Assembly (NCBI GenBank): GCA_023701205.1
Contig: JAMPXJ010000004.1
Span: forward strand, 1 to 64,000
Source: Oligoflexia bacterium
GTDB lineage: Bacteria; Bdellovibrionota; UBA1018
Direction of reading: 5' to 3'
Length of the DNA stretch: 64,000 nucleotides
How positions within the stretch are numbered: position 1 is the first letter of the stretch; every line of letters begins with the position of its first letter. The notes below the pieces were generated by a model. The model saw nothing but the letters and a program-made list of their open reading frames with translations, was not told where the DNA came from and ran no database searches. The position numbers were made by a program, and so were the translations under genes. Positions 27,052 to 35,290 of the stretch are shown here, piece by piece.

Positions 27052-28134
27052 ATGAGAGGATTTCACCTGGCCCTGGTCGCCGGCCTGGCGGCGCTGCGGT
27101 CCGCGCATGCTTCCGAAAGCAGCGTCAGCACTCTTCCGCTCCTGCGCGAGACCCTGCAGAGGCCCGAAAGCGTCTGGAGCGCGCGCGCGGACTGCGGAGC
27201 TTATCCGCCCGCGCCACTCCCTCCCGCGCTGGAACGAACCCGCGCGGAGCTCGAGCAGCTGCTTCGCCGCTACGCGCCCCGGATCTGGTGGCATCCCGAG
27301 GAACGCTTCGGACCGATGGACCCCCTCGACTTCCTCAAGGCCTGCTCTCTCTGGTCCGGTCCCTCCTCGGCGCGCAGCCGGCGCGTGGCCGCCGCGGGCG
27401 AGGCGCTTCCCGCCCTGCTTCGCAAGCTCGGACGGAAGCCCGAAGGCCGGAAGCCCCCGGCGCCCGAGAATCTCCGTTTCGAAGGGAATTACCCTGATTT
27501 CCGCCGGCTCTCCGCAAGCGAGCTTGAGCGGGTACCGATGTTCTGGCGGCTGAGTCCGCGCCAGCCCGACGCCGGCGCAGCGCCTGCCGGCACTCTGCGC
27601 GTGCTGCTCGAGTACTGGTACTACTCGCCCTACAACGAGGCCACGCCCATCGGAATCGGAAATCATGAAGGCGACTGGGAGGGCATCGCAATGCTCATCG
27701 AGCTTCGCGAGGACGCGCGCGGCGCACTCAGCCACCGGCCCCTCGCGGGCTATTATGCCGCGCATGAAGGCGGCGCCTGGCACTGCGCCTCCGAGCTGGA
27801 CTGGACCCCCGAGCACCCCGAGGCGTTCAGCGCCCTGGGAACCCACGCCACCTATCCCACCGAAGGCCGCAAGCTCGCGCTCGCGCTCGATCACGCCGCG
27901 CGAGGAAGGGCCTGGGAGAGCTGGAGGCGGCTGCTTCCCCTGGAGCTCGAGCCGTATTATGGCTTTACCGGACGCTGGGGGCCGCTCTCGGCACTGGGCT
28001 TCATGTCAGGCCCGCGCGCCCCGGCACCGAGCTTCAAGGCGCGCCCCCCCATTCCGCCCGAAAAGCTGAACCGCTGTCTTCAAACAGCGCCAGCGCTCAA
28101 AGAACTTTCCGAATCTCCCGGAAGCGCCGAATAG
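27052..28134 (+). CDS. Secreted Vps62-like protein
   Basis: A 360-residue protein with a signal peptide (cut after AHA-S, about residue 20). The motifs YAPRIWWHPEE, YWYYSPYN, NHEGDWEG and ALGTHATYP are those of the Vps62/DUF946 family, known from fungi, plants and some bacteria, with no proven enzyme activity. The His/Asp/Glu-rich motifs look like a metal or ligand pocket. The start at 27052 is chosen for the signal peptide; GGGGAGAGAG precedes it and TAGCAT at 27020 is a possible -10. The last 38 bases overlap the convergent phosphatidyltransferase gene. Confidence 0.7.
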   Translation: MRGFHLALVAGLAALRSAHASESSVSTLPLLRETLQRPESVWSARADCGAYPPAPLPPALERTRAELEQLLRRYAPRIWWHPEERFGPMDPLDFLKACSLWSGPSSARSRRVAAAGEALPALLRKLGRKPEGRKPPAPENLRFEGNYPDFRRLSASELERVPMFWRLSPRQPDAGAAPAGTLRVLLEYWYYSPYNEATPIGIGNHEGDWEGIAMLIELREDARGALSHRPLAGYYAAHEGGAWHCASELDWTPEHPEAFSALGTHATYPTEGRKLALALDHAARGRAWESWRRLLPLELEPYYGFTGRWGPLSALGFMSGPRAPAPSFKARPPIPPEKLNRCLQTAPALKELSESPGSAE

Positions 28135-28804
28135 CCGAAAGATTCGCGACCACTGCGATCAGTCCGAGCGCGATCGGCATGGCCACCGGCTGCGCCGAAA
28201 GCAGCGCGCCCAGCACCAGGCAAAGCATCCGCTCCGGCCGGCGCATGCTGCCGCCTCGAAGCTCGATTTCGAAGATCTCCCCAAGCGCCGTCGAATAGCT
28301 CACCATGAACGAGCCGGCGAGCGCGATCAGCGCAAGCAGCTCCAGCGCGAAGTTTTGCCGGTAATGCAGCAGCAGGCCGGCAAAGAGAAAAAATTCCACG
28401 TAACGGTCCAAGGTGGAGTCGAGGATCTTGCCGCGCGTCGTCGCCGTGCCGCTGAGCCGCGCGACCATTCCATCGACCGCATCCAGAATGCCGGAAAACG
28501 CCCCAAGCAGCCCCCCGAGCTCGAGCCTCCCGAAGGCGAAAGCCACCCCGGCCCCTCCGCCCAGAAGGAACGAAGCCCAGGTCACCGCCGACGCCGAAAT
28601 CCCGGCGCGAACCAGCCCCTGCGCGAGCGGTTGCATCCCCCAGTACCCCATCTCCATGAGCGTCCGCCGGAGAAATAGCCCGCTCCCCTGCTGCTCCACC
28701 CGATCGAAATGGGCGCGCCCCTTGATGACCACCCGCACCGCATACGCGACGGCGAGCCCCCCTCCGATGCCGAGTGCCAGGCTATTGATAGGATCCAGGC
28801 TCAT
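28097..28804 (-). CDS. CDP-alcohol phosphatidyltransferase family protein
   Basis: A 235-residue membrane enzyme with about six hydrophobic segments and the complete signature D-x2-D-G-x2-A-R-x8-G-x3-D-x3-D (DAVDGMVARLSG ... GKILDSTLDR). The family swaps CMP on a CDP-activated lipid head group for an alcohol. Which alcohol is used cannot be read from the sequence; it is not clearly PgsA or PssA. The start at 28804 has GAGG seven bases upstream; a start two codons earlier is possible. Confidence 0.85.
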   Translation of the reverse strand: MSLDPINSLALGIGGGLAVAYAVRVVIKGRAHFDRVEQQGSGLFLRRTLMEMGYWGMQPLAQGLVRAGISASAVTWASFLLGGGAGVAFAFGRLELGGLLGAFSGILDAVDGMVARLSGTATTRGKILDSTLDRYVEFFLFAGLLLHYRQNFALELLALIALAGSFMVSYSTALGEIFEIELRGGSMRRPERMLCLVLGALLSAQPVAMPIALGLIAVVANLSAIRRFREIRKVL

Positions 28805-28852
28805 GCCCATACCTCATCGCTGCGGAAATGCATTCCTCGAACCAGCCGACTG

Positions 28853-28861
28853 TGGCACAAT
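28853..28861 (+). promoter_or_regulatory. Extended -10 element for leaderless terC mRNA
   Basis: TGG-CACAAT; +1 is expected at 28868, the A of the ATG. No ribosome binding site is present in the six bases between element and gene. Confidence 0.45.
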
Positions 28862-28867
28862 CCGCCC

Positions 28868-29587
28868 ATGGAATCCTTTCTGAATCCCGATTCGCTGATC
28901 GCCCTGCTTTCGCTCACCGCGATGGAAATCGTGCTCGGCATCGACAACATCGTCTTCATAGCCATCCTCGTCGGCAAGCTGCCCAAAGCGCGCCAGGCCA
29001 AGGCCCGCAGCATCGGCATCTCGCTCGCGCTCCTGACGCGGCTCGGACTGCTCTTCTCGATCAGCTGGGTCATGGGGCTGACCGAGCCCTTTTTCACCGC
29101 CTTCAGCCGCGACGTCTCGGGACGGGACCTGATTCTCTTGCTCGGCGGGCTTTTCCTGATCGGCAAGTCGACCTATGAGATCCACGACAAGTTCGAGGCC
29201 CACCACGAGGGGCCCGACCTCCCGCGAAAAGGAGCCTCCTTCGCCACGATCCTCGCGCAGATCATCGTGCTGGATATCGTCTTCTCGCTCGACTCGGTGA
29301 TCACCGCCGTCGGAATGGCGCAGGACCTCTGGGTCATGGTCACGGCCATGATGATCGCCGTGGGCGTGATGCTCCTGGCCGCCGGCAAGATCAGCGACTT
29401 CGTGCATCGGCATCCCACGATCAAGATCCTGGCGCTCTCGTTCCTGCTGCTCATCGGCGTGATGCTCTTCGCCGAGGGCACGGGCATGCATATCGACAAA
29501 GGCTATATCTATTTCGCCATGTTCTTCTCGCTGGCGGTGGAGCTGCTCAACATGCGCACGCGCAAGCCGCGGAAGGCCGCAAGCTAG
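28868..29587 (+). CDS. TerC family integral membrane protein
   Basis: A 239-residue protein with seven or so membrane helices. The family's acidic motifs are seen in helix 2 (EIVLGIDNIVFIAIL) and helix 5 (VLDIVFSLDSVITAVG). TerC/Alx proteins are implicated in metal ion export, notably manganese, and in protection of secreted metalloenzymes. A His-containing cytoplasmic loop (EIHDKFEAHHEG) could bind metal. Stand-alone gene with its own promoter. Confidence 0.9.
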   Translation: MESFLNPDSLIALLSLTAMEIVLGIDNIVFIAILVGKLPKARQAKARSIGISLALLTRLGLLFSISWVMGLTEPFFTAFSRDVSGRDLILLLGGLFLIGKSTYEIHDKFEAHHEGPDLPRKGASFATILAQIIVLDIVFSLDSVITAVGMAQDLWVMVTAMMIAVGVMLLAAGKISDFVHRHPTIKILALSFLLLIGVMLFAEGTGMHIDKGYIYFAMFFSLAVELLNMRTRKPRKAAS

Positions 29588-29603
29588 CCCCGCTCATCTT
29601 CAC

Positions 29604-30023
29604 TCACCGGGCCGTGGCAAACGCCAGCACGTGCCCATCAGGATCCAGGACGTAACCCGCCGAGTCGCCCCAGTCGCGCGCCAGGATGGGGCTGAGATCC
29701 TTTGCGCCAAGCTGCAAGGCCCGGCGGTAAAACGCCTCGGGATCATCCACACTGAGATAAACTTCGGCTCGTGGGACGCCGTGGGCGGCGCCCGGATCCG
29801 GTAGCGCGCTCCCCAGCAGTCGCTTGATCCCCTTCTCCGGCATCAGGCCGAGGACGCACCCGTCGCCCAGCTCGAATTCCGTCATTCCAGGGACATGGAG
29901 CCTGGGCTCCTGCGCGAGAACGGTGGTGTAGAATTTCGCGCTCTTCTCCTGATCCTGAACATACAGGATGAAGTTCGTGCGCAGACGGCTCGGATTGCGG
30001 ATTCTCTTGGCTGTTTTCTCCAT
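29604..30023 (-). CDS. VOC (glyoxalase/bleomycin-resistance fold) protein
   Basis: A 139-residue protein with two beta-alpha-beta-beta-beta modules: NFILYVQDQEKSAKFYTTVL opens the first and AEVYLSVDDPEAFYRRAL the second; the end GYVLDPDGHVLAFA is characteristic. Substrate is unknown, and typical metal ligands (His/Glu) are only partly recognisable. It lies nine bases after a small barrel gene on the same strand, so the two may be co-transcribed. Convergent with terC, 16 bases apart. Confidence 0.85.
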   Translation of the reverse strand: MEKTAKRIRNPSRLRTNFILYVQDQEKSAKFYTTVLAQEPRLHVPGMTEFELGDGCVLGLMPEKGIKRLLGSALPDPGAAHGVPRAEVYLSVDDPEAFYRRALQLGAKDLSPILARDWGDSAGYVLDPDGHVLAFATAR

Positions 30024-30032
30024 ACTGGCGTC

Positions 30033-30560
30033 TCAGAACCAATAGCCAATTTCCAGATAAGGAGAAAATGTCTGGAACGTCGGGCTCGCGTACAGATCAC
30101 GGAGCCGCGGCGACCCCTGATCCAGCGCGAACAGGCCGCCCAACCCGAGCTTCAGTCCAGAGAGGATCTTCCAGTCCAATCCGATCAGACCCACAGGCAG
30201 CGCAGTGGTCGAGGATTGCCCAGCCAGCTCATCGTATCCACTGGTACGGACCACGCTGTAACCGATTCCAAGAACCGGAGAGATCAGCGCACCCGGAAGC
30301 CGCGCGCGAATCGCCGGCTGAATCACCGTAGAAGTCAGCGGAAGCTTCACGTTCATCCAGTCAGCGCCGGTGTAGCCCACCATCACCCTTGCCTCGAGCC
30401 AATCAAAGGGCGCCACACCCACCCCGACACTGATCGATCCCGGATACGGATCGAGAACACCGAGAGTTACCCCGACCTCCGGCACGGCCATGGCGGACTG
30501 AGAAACACATGAGAGAAGAATGCCAAGAAGCGCCGCTCTGGCCCGATTTGTATTTTTCAT
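30033..30560 (-). CDS. Small outer-membrane beta-barrel protein
   Basis: A 175-residue protein with a signal peptide (MKNTNRARAALLGILLSC, cut near AMA-V) and a succession of amphipathic strands with a C-terminal Phe (YLEIGYWF), fitting an 8-stranded OmpA/OmpW-like barrel. No function assigned. The start 12 codons inside the longest frame is preferred because the signal peptide begins there. Confidence 0.6.
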   Translation of the reverse strand: MKNTNRARAALLGILLSCVSQSAMAVPEVGVTLGVLDPYPGSISVGVGVAPFDWLEARVMVGYTGADWMNVKLPLTSTVIQPAIRARLPGALISPVLGIGYSVVRTSGYDELAGQSSTTALPVGLIGLDWKILSGLKLGLGGLFALDQGSPRLRDLYASPTFQTFSPYLEIGYWF

Positions 30561-30570
30561 GCGGCCAAAC

Positions 30571-31554
30571 CTAACTGAAGCCCCTATGTTTTGCAAAATA
30601 TCGCCAACTCTCCCCGAACTGCTGAAACGAAACCCTCCTATGGTGGTTGCGGCAAAGGAATCTCAAGTTTGAAATCTCGGTTTTCCCGCCCAGAGACCAC
30701 GGTTTCAGGTGATCAAGCTCCAAGCCATGCCGGGACTGGCACCGCCCCTGGGTAATCGGATCCCCATAGGAGCACTGATAGCCCTGTTTTCGAATTAGTT
30801 CATGCACTGTTCGCCGCGAAGGGCTTCGCCTCACCGCATCCAAGGGTACCGTGGGTGTTTTGACTGTTTCAGTCGCCTGCTCGCCTTCATTATCTTGCTT
30901 CTCTTGCGTGCCGTCCTTTCTCTCTGCCCGGGCCGTTGCCCGCTTGGCCCGCTCCTCCGGATGATGGCGCGTGCGGTATTCGGTAGCAAGGATATCAATC
31001 AACTCCGCCATTGAGAGGCCGGGATGCGAATGCGCCAGGAGACCACGAATGTCTTCGAGCTTCTCAAGCAGCTCCTCGTTTGCCACAAAACGAACTTCTG
31101 AGAGGTCTTCCGTCAGCGGGCGGATGCGGTCGCGAGGAAGCTTCACGGATCCCGGAAACCGACGAGCGAGCTCCCGCTCGGCTCCCGCGCAGCTCATTCC
31201 GGCAAGATCCTTCAGCAGCTCCGCCAGTTCCGGGTCCGTGAGCTTCTCGCGATGAGCGCATCCCTGGGCGATTTCGAGAAGGGTGAAATTCATCTTTCCG
31301 CTTTCGATTCCCGCCTTGATCTCAGGGAAGCGCTTGAGCAGCCTCGCCGCCCGGACTCGTTGCTCGGCTCGCCATTCTTCCATTCGGTACTGGCCAACCA
31401 GGAAAGCCCGAAGCGAGGAGTACTCAAAGAAAAGCTTTCTGCGATCGAGCTCCGCCAGATACTCCAGCTGACGCGCAAGACCCTCGCGCTCATCCACGAT
31501 CAGATCTCCGAAGTTCGCTACCAAGTCCAAATCAGAAAGATGCGTGAGTGACAT
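30571..31554 (-). CDS. HNH endonuclease with DUF222-like helical N-terminus
   Basis: A 327-residue protein. The N-terminus (MSLTHLSDLDLVANFGDLI) and the following helices are typical of a family repeated many times in Bdellovibrio-like genomes. The C-terminal HNH nuclease has CSYG ... LELDHLKPWSLGG ... NLRFLCRNHHR, with the His-Asn-His residues present. A charged Lys/Glu-rich linker separates the two parts. Role unknown; these are often found singly and are not tied to an IS element here. A TATAGA -10 at 31561-31566 (minus strand) predicts a leaderless start at 31554, which agrees with the conserved N-terminus. Confidence 0.85.
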   Translation of the reverse strand: MSLTHLSDLDLVANFGDLIVDEREGLARQLEYLAELDRRKLFFEYSSLRAFLVGQYRMEEWRAEQRVRAARLLKRFPEIKAGIESGKMNFTLLEIAQGCAHREKLTDPELAELLKDLAGMSCAGAERELARRFPGSVKLPRDRIRPLTEDLSEVRFVANEELLEKLEDIRGLLAHSHPGLSMAELIDILATEYRTRHHPEERAKRATARAERKDGTQEKQDNEGEQATETVKTPTVPLDAVRRSPSRRTVHELIRKQGYQCSYGDPITQGRCQSRHGLELDHLKPWSLGGKTEISNLRFLCRNHHRRVSFQQFGESWRYFAKHRGFS

Positions 31555-31865
31555 GCGCAATCTATACACCCGATTTTCAGGACGGATTCGAGGCCTCTGG
31601 CAGAGCTCCCAAGGCGAAACAGAAAGGAGAAGCGCCTCGCGGGATAGCAAGGCGAGATCAACCTGATACAGGCAAAACTCGGTCGTTATGGCTCTATCTG
31701 AGAGGCCGTTTCAAAAAAGCGAATCCAGATGCCAGGAAAAAACGGAACCCATGTCAAGAAAATATTCCGCTTAAACGAGCCTTCCTGAGCGGGCAATATC
31801 GTGATGAATTTTGTTTTCCTGCCAGGGATGTCGCTCTTCCAGAATTCGTGTAAACTTTCTTAGAG
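31555..31865. other. 311-base divergent intergenic region
   Basis: No open frame looks coding. Its ends hold the TATAGA element for the HNH gene and TAAACT at 31851-31856 for the lipoprotein gene. The base composition shifts towards AT from here to about 32.5 kb. Nothing else recognised. Confidence 0.5.
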
Positions 31866-32531
31866 ATGAAACGCTGGCTCATTACTGCCACTTTGTACTT
31901 AGCTTTTTTCGGATGCTCTACCGGAGCAGTCCGATCGCCTGCGGCGTTCGATGACACTTCGATCTGCAATGGGTCAAATGTAGAGTTTCGCGAGTCATTT
32001 AGGCATTTTGGAACATACGACGTCGTTCGACATGATTCCAAGTCAGATGCGGCAGATCGTCACGGTCTTACTGACGATGAACGAATAGCAATCTACGAAT
32101 ATACTCAAGGTACCCTCGCCGTTAACGCGGCACTTCGATCGTCGAGTCCGGAATTGGCTAAATTCCAGCCGTTCATAACAGCAGTGAACTGCGGCTTGAG
32201 AAAACTACCAAGCTATCGTGGTGAGGTCTTTAGGCTCACAACGCTTCCTGCTGCGGTCTTAGTTCAATATTTCGAGGGAGCGGTGGTCACCGATCCTGGT
32301 TTCCTAAGTACCTATCGGGATCTTCGATTTTCCCCAGACCCGAAAACGAGTCCGCACGCTTTTTATATCCGCTCGAGATCCGGGAAGGATATCTCGCAGC
32401 TCTCTTCGTACCATGGGCAAGAGAACGAGGTTCTCTTCCGATCTGGATCGTCCTTCCGAATACTGAGGCGGTCGGAAAATCCAGACGGCACGATTGTATT
32501 CACTCTGGAAGAGGTCTCTTCAAAAGAGTGA
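31866..32531 (+). CDS. ADP-ribosyltransferase-like lipoprotein
   Basis: A 221-residue predicted lipoprotein (MKRWLITATLYLAFFGC, Cys17 as lipid site). The rest matches the R-S-E class ADP-ribosyltransferase fold: AIYEYTQGTLAVNAALR near residue 75, Arg118 in YRGEVFR, the STS-like strand FLSTY (146-150) and the Glu-x-Glu turn GQENEVLF (Glu186, Glu188). Toxins and effectors of this class use NAD to modify Arg or other residues on target proteins. Base composition is clearly lower in GC than its flanks, suggesting transfer. No immunity gene is visible next to it. The TAAACT element predicts a three-base leader. Confidence 0.7.
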   Translation: MKRWLITATLYLAFFGCSTGAVRSPAAFDDTSICNGSNVEFRESFRHFGTYDVVRHDSKSDAADRHGLTDDERIAIYEYTQGTLAVNAALRSSSPELAKFQPFITAVNCGLRKLPSYRGEVFRLTTLPAAVLVQYFEGAVVTDPGFLSTYRDLRFSPDPKTSPHAFYIRSRSGKDISQLSSYHGQENEVLFRSGSSFRILRRSENPDGTIVFTLEEVSSKE

Positions 32532-32829
32532 AACTGACTTTGCCCGGAAAACCCTTCCTTCAATTCCAAGTATCGGCCGAAAGTACGCAAGTACTCGCTC
32601 TGCCGCACCCGGACCCTGGCGAACGGATTCGATTCGTCGAACCGATCGACAAGACATCTGGATTTCGATTTCGCGATATGACCTAGCCAGGAAGCCGATT
32701 GCACATCCACTCACACCCCCTCGCTGCAAGAAAATCCAGCCAAGCAAAACACCCCACCACCGCAACCCGCAGAAGCGCGCACCCGCCCGAGACCTTCACC
32801 TTTCCGTGGCGAGAACGCTCCTCATTTCC
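32532..32829. other. Non-coding stretch between convergent genes
   Basis: About 300 bases without a believable gene; composition returns to the window average towards the right. No strong hairpin, repeat or RNA motif was seen. It may hold a degraded 3' part of the transferred segment, but no similarity is evident. Confidence 0.4.
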
Positions 32830-33423
32830 TTACCGATGACCTGCCGGGCTTGATGCATCTCCCGCCACCCCCGCCACGCCAGGCTTCTCCTCGGCCTCGA
32901 GAATCCCGCTCACCTCGGAGCGGACGCCCGTCAGCCGCGTGAGCAGCCGTGGCGCATGGGTTGCCGCCCAGGCCAGGAAAAGATAGCGCCCGAGACGCCC
33001 GCAAAACACGGACGCGAAAACCACCGCGGGCGGCATATCGAGAATGGCCGCCGCCAGCACCCCGACATTGATCGGGATCGGCCCCAACGTGACCAGCGCC
33101 AGCGCCCAGGCGCCATGCTCCTCCACAAACGCCGTGCTTCTCACCCAGCCGTTATCGGAGAACGCCCCGTGACCGATTGTCGCGAAAACCCAGGCAAAGG
33201 CGGCCGAGCCCGCCGCCGAGCCGAGCGCGGCCCAGAGGGAGGCGAAAACCCATTTGCGCGGCCGGAGCATGGCCGTGGTCACCAGGAAGCCATCGGTAGG
33301 AATGAAGATCAGGAACAGGTCGGCCGCCGCGAGCCCGCCCAGAAGAGGCAGATACCAGATCTGGTCGACGAACTTTTCGATCTTGGCGATTCGAGCCGCC
33401 CAGCGAGGCTTCCACTTCGACAT
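32830..33423 (-). CDS. VTT-domain (DedA/SNARE-associated-like) membrane protein
   Basis: A 197-residue protein with about four to five hydrophobic segments. The stretch FLIFIPTDGFLVTTAMLRP and the later GPIPINVGVLAAAILDMPP resemble VTT-domain proteins (YqaA/DedA type), which act in lipid scrambling. Family residues such as the re-entrant Gly/Pro are present, but assignment is by pattern only. Divergent from the Omp85 gene with a 61-base spacer. Confidence 0.6.
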   Translation of the reverse strand: MSKWKPRWAARIAKIEKFVDQIWYLPLLGGLAAADLFLIFIPTDGFLVTTAMLRPRKWVFASLWAALGSAAGSAAFAWVFATIGHGAFSDNGWVRSTAFVEEHGAWALALVTLGPIPINVGVLAAAILDMPPAVVFASVFCGRLGRYLFLAWAATHAPRLLTRLTGVRSEVSGILEAEEKPGVAGVAGDASSPAGHR

Positions 33424-33468
33424 AGGGGACCATCATACTTCTCTTGCTCGCCCAGGAGCAACCGTGCG

Positions 33469-33477
33469 TGCTAGACT
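33469..33477 (+). promoter_or_regulatory. Extended -10 element for the Omp85 gene
   Basis: TGC-TAGACT; +1 is expected at 33484, one base before the GTG start codon. No ribosome binding site is present. The element supports GTG 33485 over upstream starts in the long open frame. Confidence 0.5.
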
Positions 33478-33484
33478 CGGTATC

Positions 33485-35272
33485 GTGAATCCCCTATTCC
33501 CGCTTCCCGGAGAGCGACGCCTTGCGCGGCGCGTACTGCTTTGCACCAGCCTTTTCACCAGCTTCCTCACGGGCCTCGCCTGGGCCGCGCTGGGCAATAC
33601 CGCGCGCGCCGAGCCAGCCGAAGCTGATGCCTACCAGCGCGAGCTTGCCATCGAGGCGCTCACCGAGCGGTCCCTGCTGGCCGAGCCCGCCCCCGAGGGC
33701 AAGCGCATCGAAAGCATCCTCATTCTGAGCCGCGAGGTGATCGATCACCGGGACCCGTGGCCGCTTTTTCTGAATGCCCTGCACCGGACCACGCGCGACG
33801 AGGTCATTTCGCGCGAGCTGCTCTTCCGCGAAGGCGAGCCCTGGCGCGCCGAGACGATCGCCGAGACCGAGCGCAATCTGCGCAAGGCGCTTTTCACCGC
33901 TGTTGCGCGGGTCATACCGGCCCAGGGCAGCACGCCCGAGCAGGTGCGAGCCGTGGTCCTGACCAAGGACCTCTGGAGCCTGCGCACGAATTACGACTTC
34001 TCTTACGTCGGCTCGACCCTCGAACAACTCACCGTCGAGCTCGAGGAGCGCAATGTGGCCGGCACCATGCGCGGGATCGCGGCCGACTTCCAGATGGATC
34101 TGGCCTCCTGGTCCGTGGGCCAGCGCTATACGGACCCTTACTTCGCGGGTAGCCGGCTCCAGATCGAACAGAAAGCTTCGCTGATCTTCAGCCGCCAAGG
34201 CGGCCGGAACGAAGGCGCGCTGGGCTCACTCGTGGTGCAAAGCCCGCTTCGAAGCCTGGAGGCCGAATGGGGCTGGAATGTTTCGGCCGCTTTCCGCCGG
34301 GATACCTTCCGACTTTTCTCGCGAGGCGCGCTCGCCGAGGTGACGCTGCCCGGGACGGGCGAGGATTTCCCGTATCTCTTCGAACGCCGGCGGGTCGAGG
34401 CTTCCGCGCGCGTGACCCGCTCCTTCGGCCGCGAGCTCAAGCAGAACCTCTCGCTGGGCTGGCTGGCTTATCTGCGGGAATACACCGTGCCGGATCCCGG
34501 CGCGGCGCTTTCGCAGGCTTCGCACCAGGAGTTTCGCGGGAATTACGTTCCGCGGAACGAGAACGCCGGCCTGCTCGCCTTCACGTACGAGGCTTATGTT
34601 CCGGATTACCGGGATTTCATCGAAATCGAGAGCTTCGCCATCACCGAGGACATTCGTTTGGGACCCTCCCTCAAGGCGGAAGCCCGTTTTGCCAATCCGC
34701 TCTTCGGCTTCGATTCAAGCTATCTCGAGCCCGCGGCCGAGCTCAAATGGGCCTGGTCCTGGGGCGACAACCTCCTGCAGTCGGGCTTTGCCGCCCAGGC
34801 GCGCTACCAGCCCGGTCTCGAGAAGGTCACGAGCTGGGTGAACCGGCTGGCCTCTCTTGAAATCAAGAACGCCTTCCCTCGCTGGGGCTTTCTGCGCCTC
34901 CATGCGCACGCTGCACTCACGCGGCGCTGGGAGGATCTCGACCGGCAAGTCGAAACATTGGGTGGCGACGACGCGCTCCGCGGCTATCCTTCGGCCTACC
35001 GTTCGGGCTCACAGCTCGTTTCCGGGAATCTTGAGCTACGCTCGAAATCCTTTCACCTGAAGAGCGTGCACCTCGGCGGCGCGGCCTTTTACGACGTGGG
35101 CGACGCTTTCAACGATTCCGCCTCCCTTCTCCACTCCGTGGGAATGGGCTTGCGAATCGTTTTCCCGGAGTTCAACCGTTCCGCGCTTCGGCTGGATTTC
35201 GGCTTTCCTCTTCAGACCATCCGAGGCGGCACGCCTTCGTATTTCGTCGCGAAATTCGGCCAGGCCTTCTGA
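33485..35272 (+). CDS. Omp85/BamA-like outer-membrane protein
   Basis: A 595-residue protein with a long basic signal peptide (residues about 1-42, ending ARA-EP), a single POTRA-like segment (DEVISRELLFREGEPW ... ETERNLRKALF, about residues 90-160) and a C-terminal 16-strand surface-antigen barrel ending AKFGQAF. The barrel carries the family-type motif LRGYPSAYRSGSQ. It is shorter than BamA (about 800, five POTRAs) and TamA (three POTRAs), so it is an accessory Omp85 protein. GTG start as set by the promoter. Convergent with the anchor-A lipoprotein, 18 bases apart. Confidence 0.75.
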   Translation: MNPLFPLPGERRLARRVLLCTSLFTSFLTGLAWAALGNTARAEPAEADAYQRELAIEALTERSLLAEPAPEGKRIESILILSREVIDHRDPWPLFLNALHRTTRDEVISRELLFREGEPWRAETIAETERNLRKALFTAVARVIPAQGSTPEQVRAVVLTKDLWSLRTNYDFSYVGSTLEQLTVELEERNVAGTMRGIAADFQMDLASWSVGQRYTDPYFAGSRLQIEQKASLIFSRQGGRNEGALGSLVVQSPLRSLEAEWGWNVSAAFRRDTFRLFSRGALAEVTLPGTGEDFPYLFERRRVEASARVTRSFGRELKQNLSLGWLAYLREYTVPDPGAALSQASHQEFRGNYVPRNENAGLLAFTYEAYVPDYRDFIEIESFAITEDIRLGPSLKAEARFANPLFGFDSSYLEPAAELKWAWSWGDNLLQSGFAAQARYQPGLEKVTSWVNRLASLEIKNAFPRWGFLRLHAHAALTRRWEDLDRQVETLGGDDALRGYPSAYRSGSQLVSGNLELRSKSFHLKSVHLGGAAFYDVGDAFNDSASLLHSVGMGLRIVFPEFNRSALRLDFGFPLQTIRGGTPSYFVAKFGQAF

Positions 35273-35290
35273 TGGGCGTGGTTTGTGCGA

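Noticed and set aside
30571..31554. HNH gene as part of a mobile element or restriction system
   Set aside because: No transposase, terminal repeats, integrase or methylase nearby; the family is a common stand-alone one.
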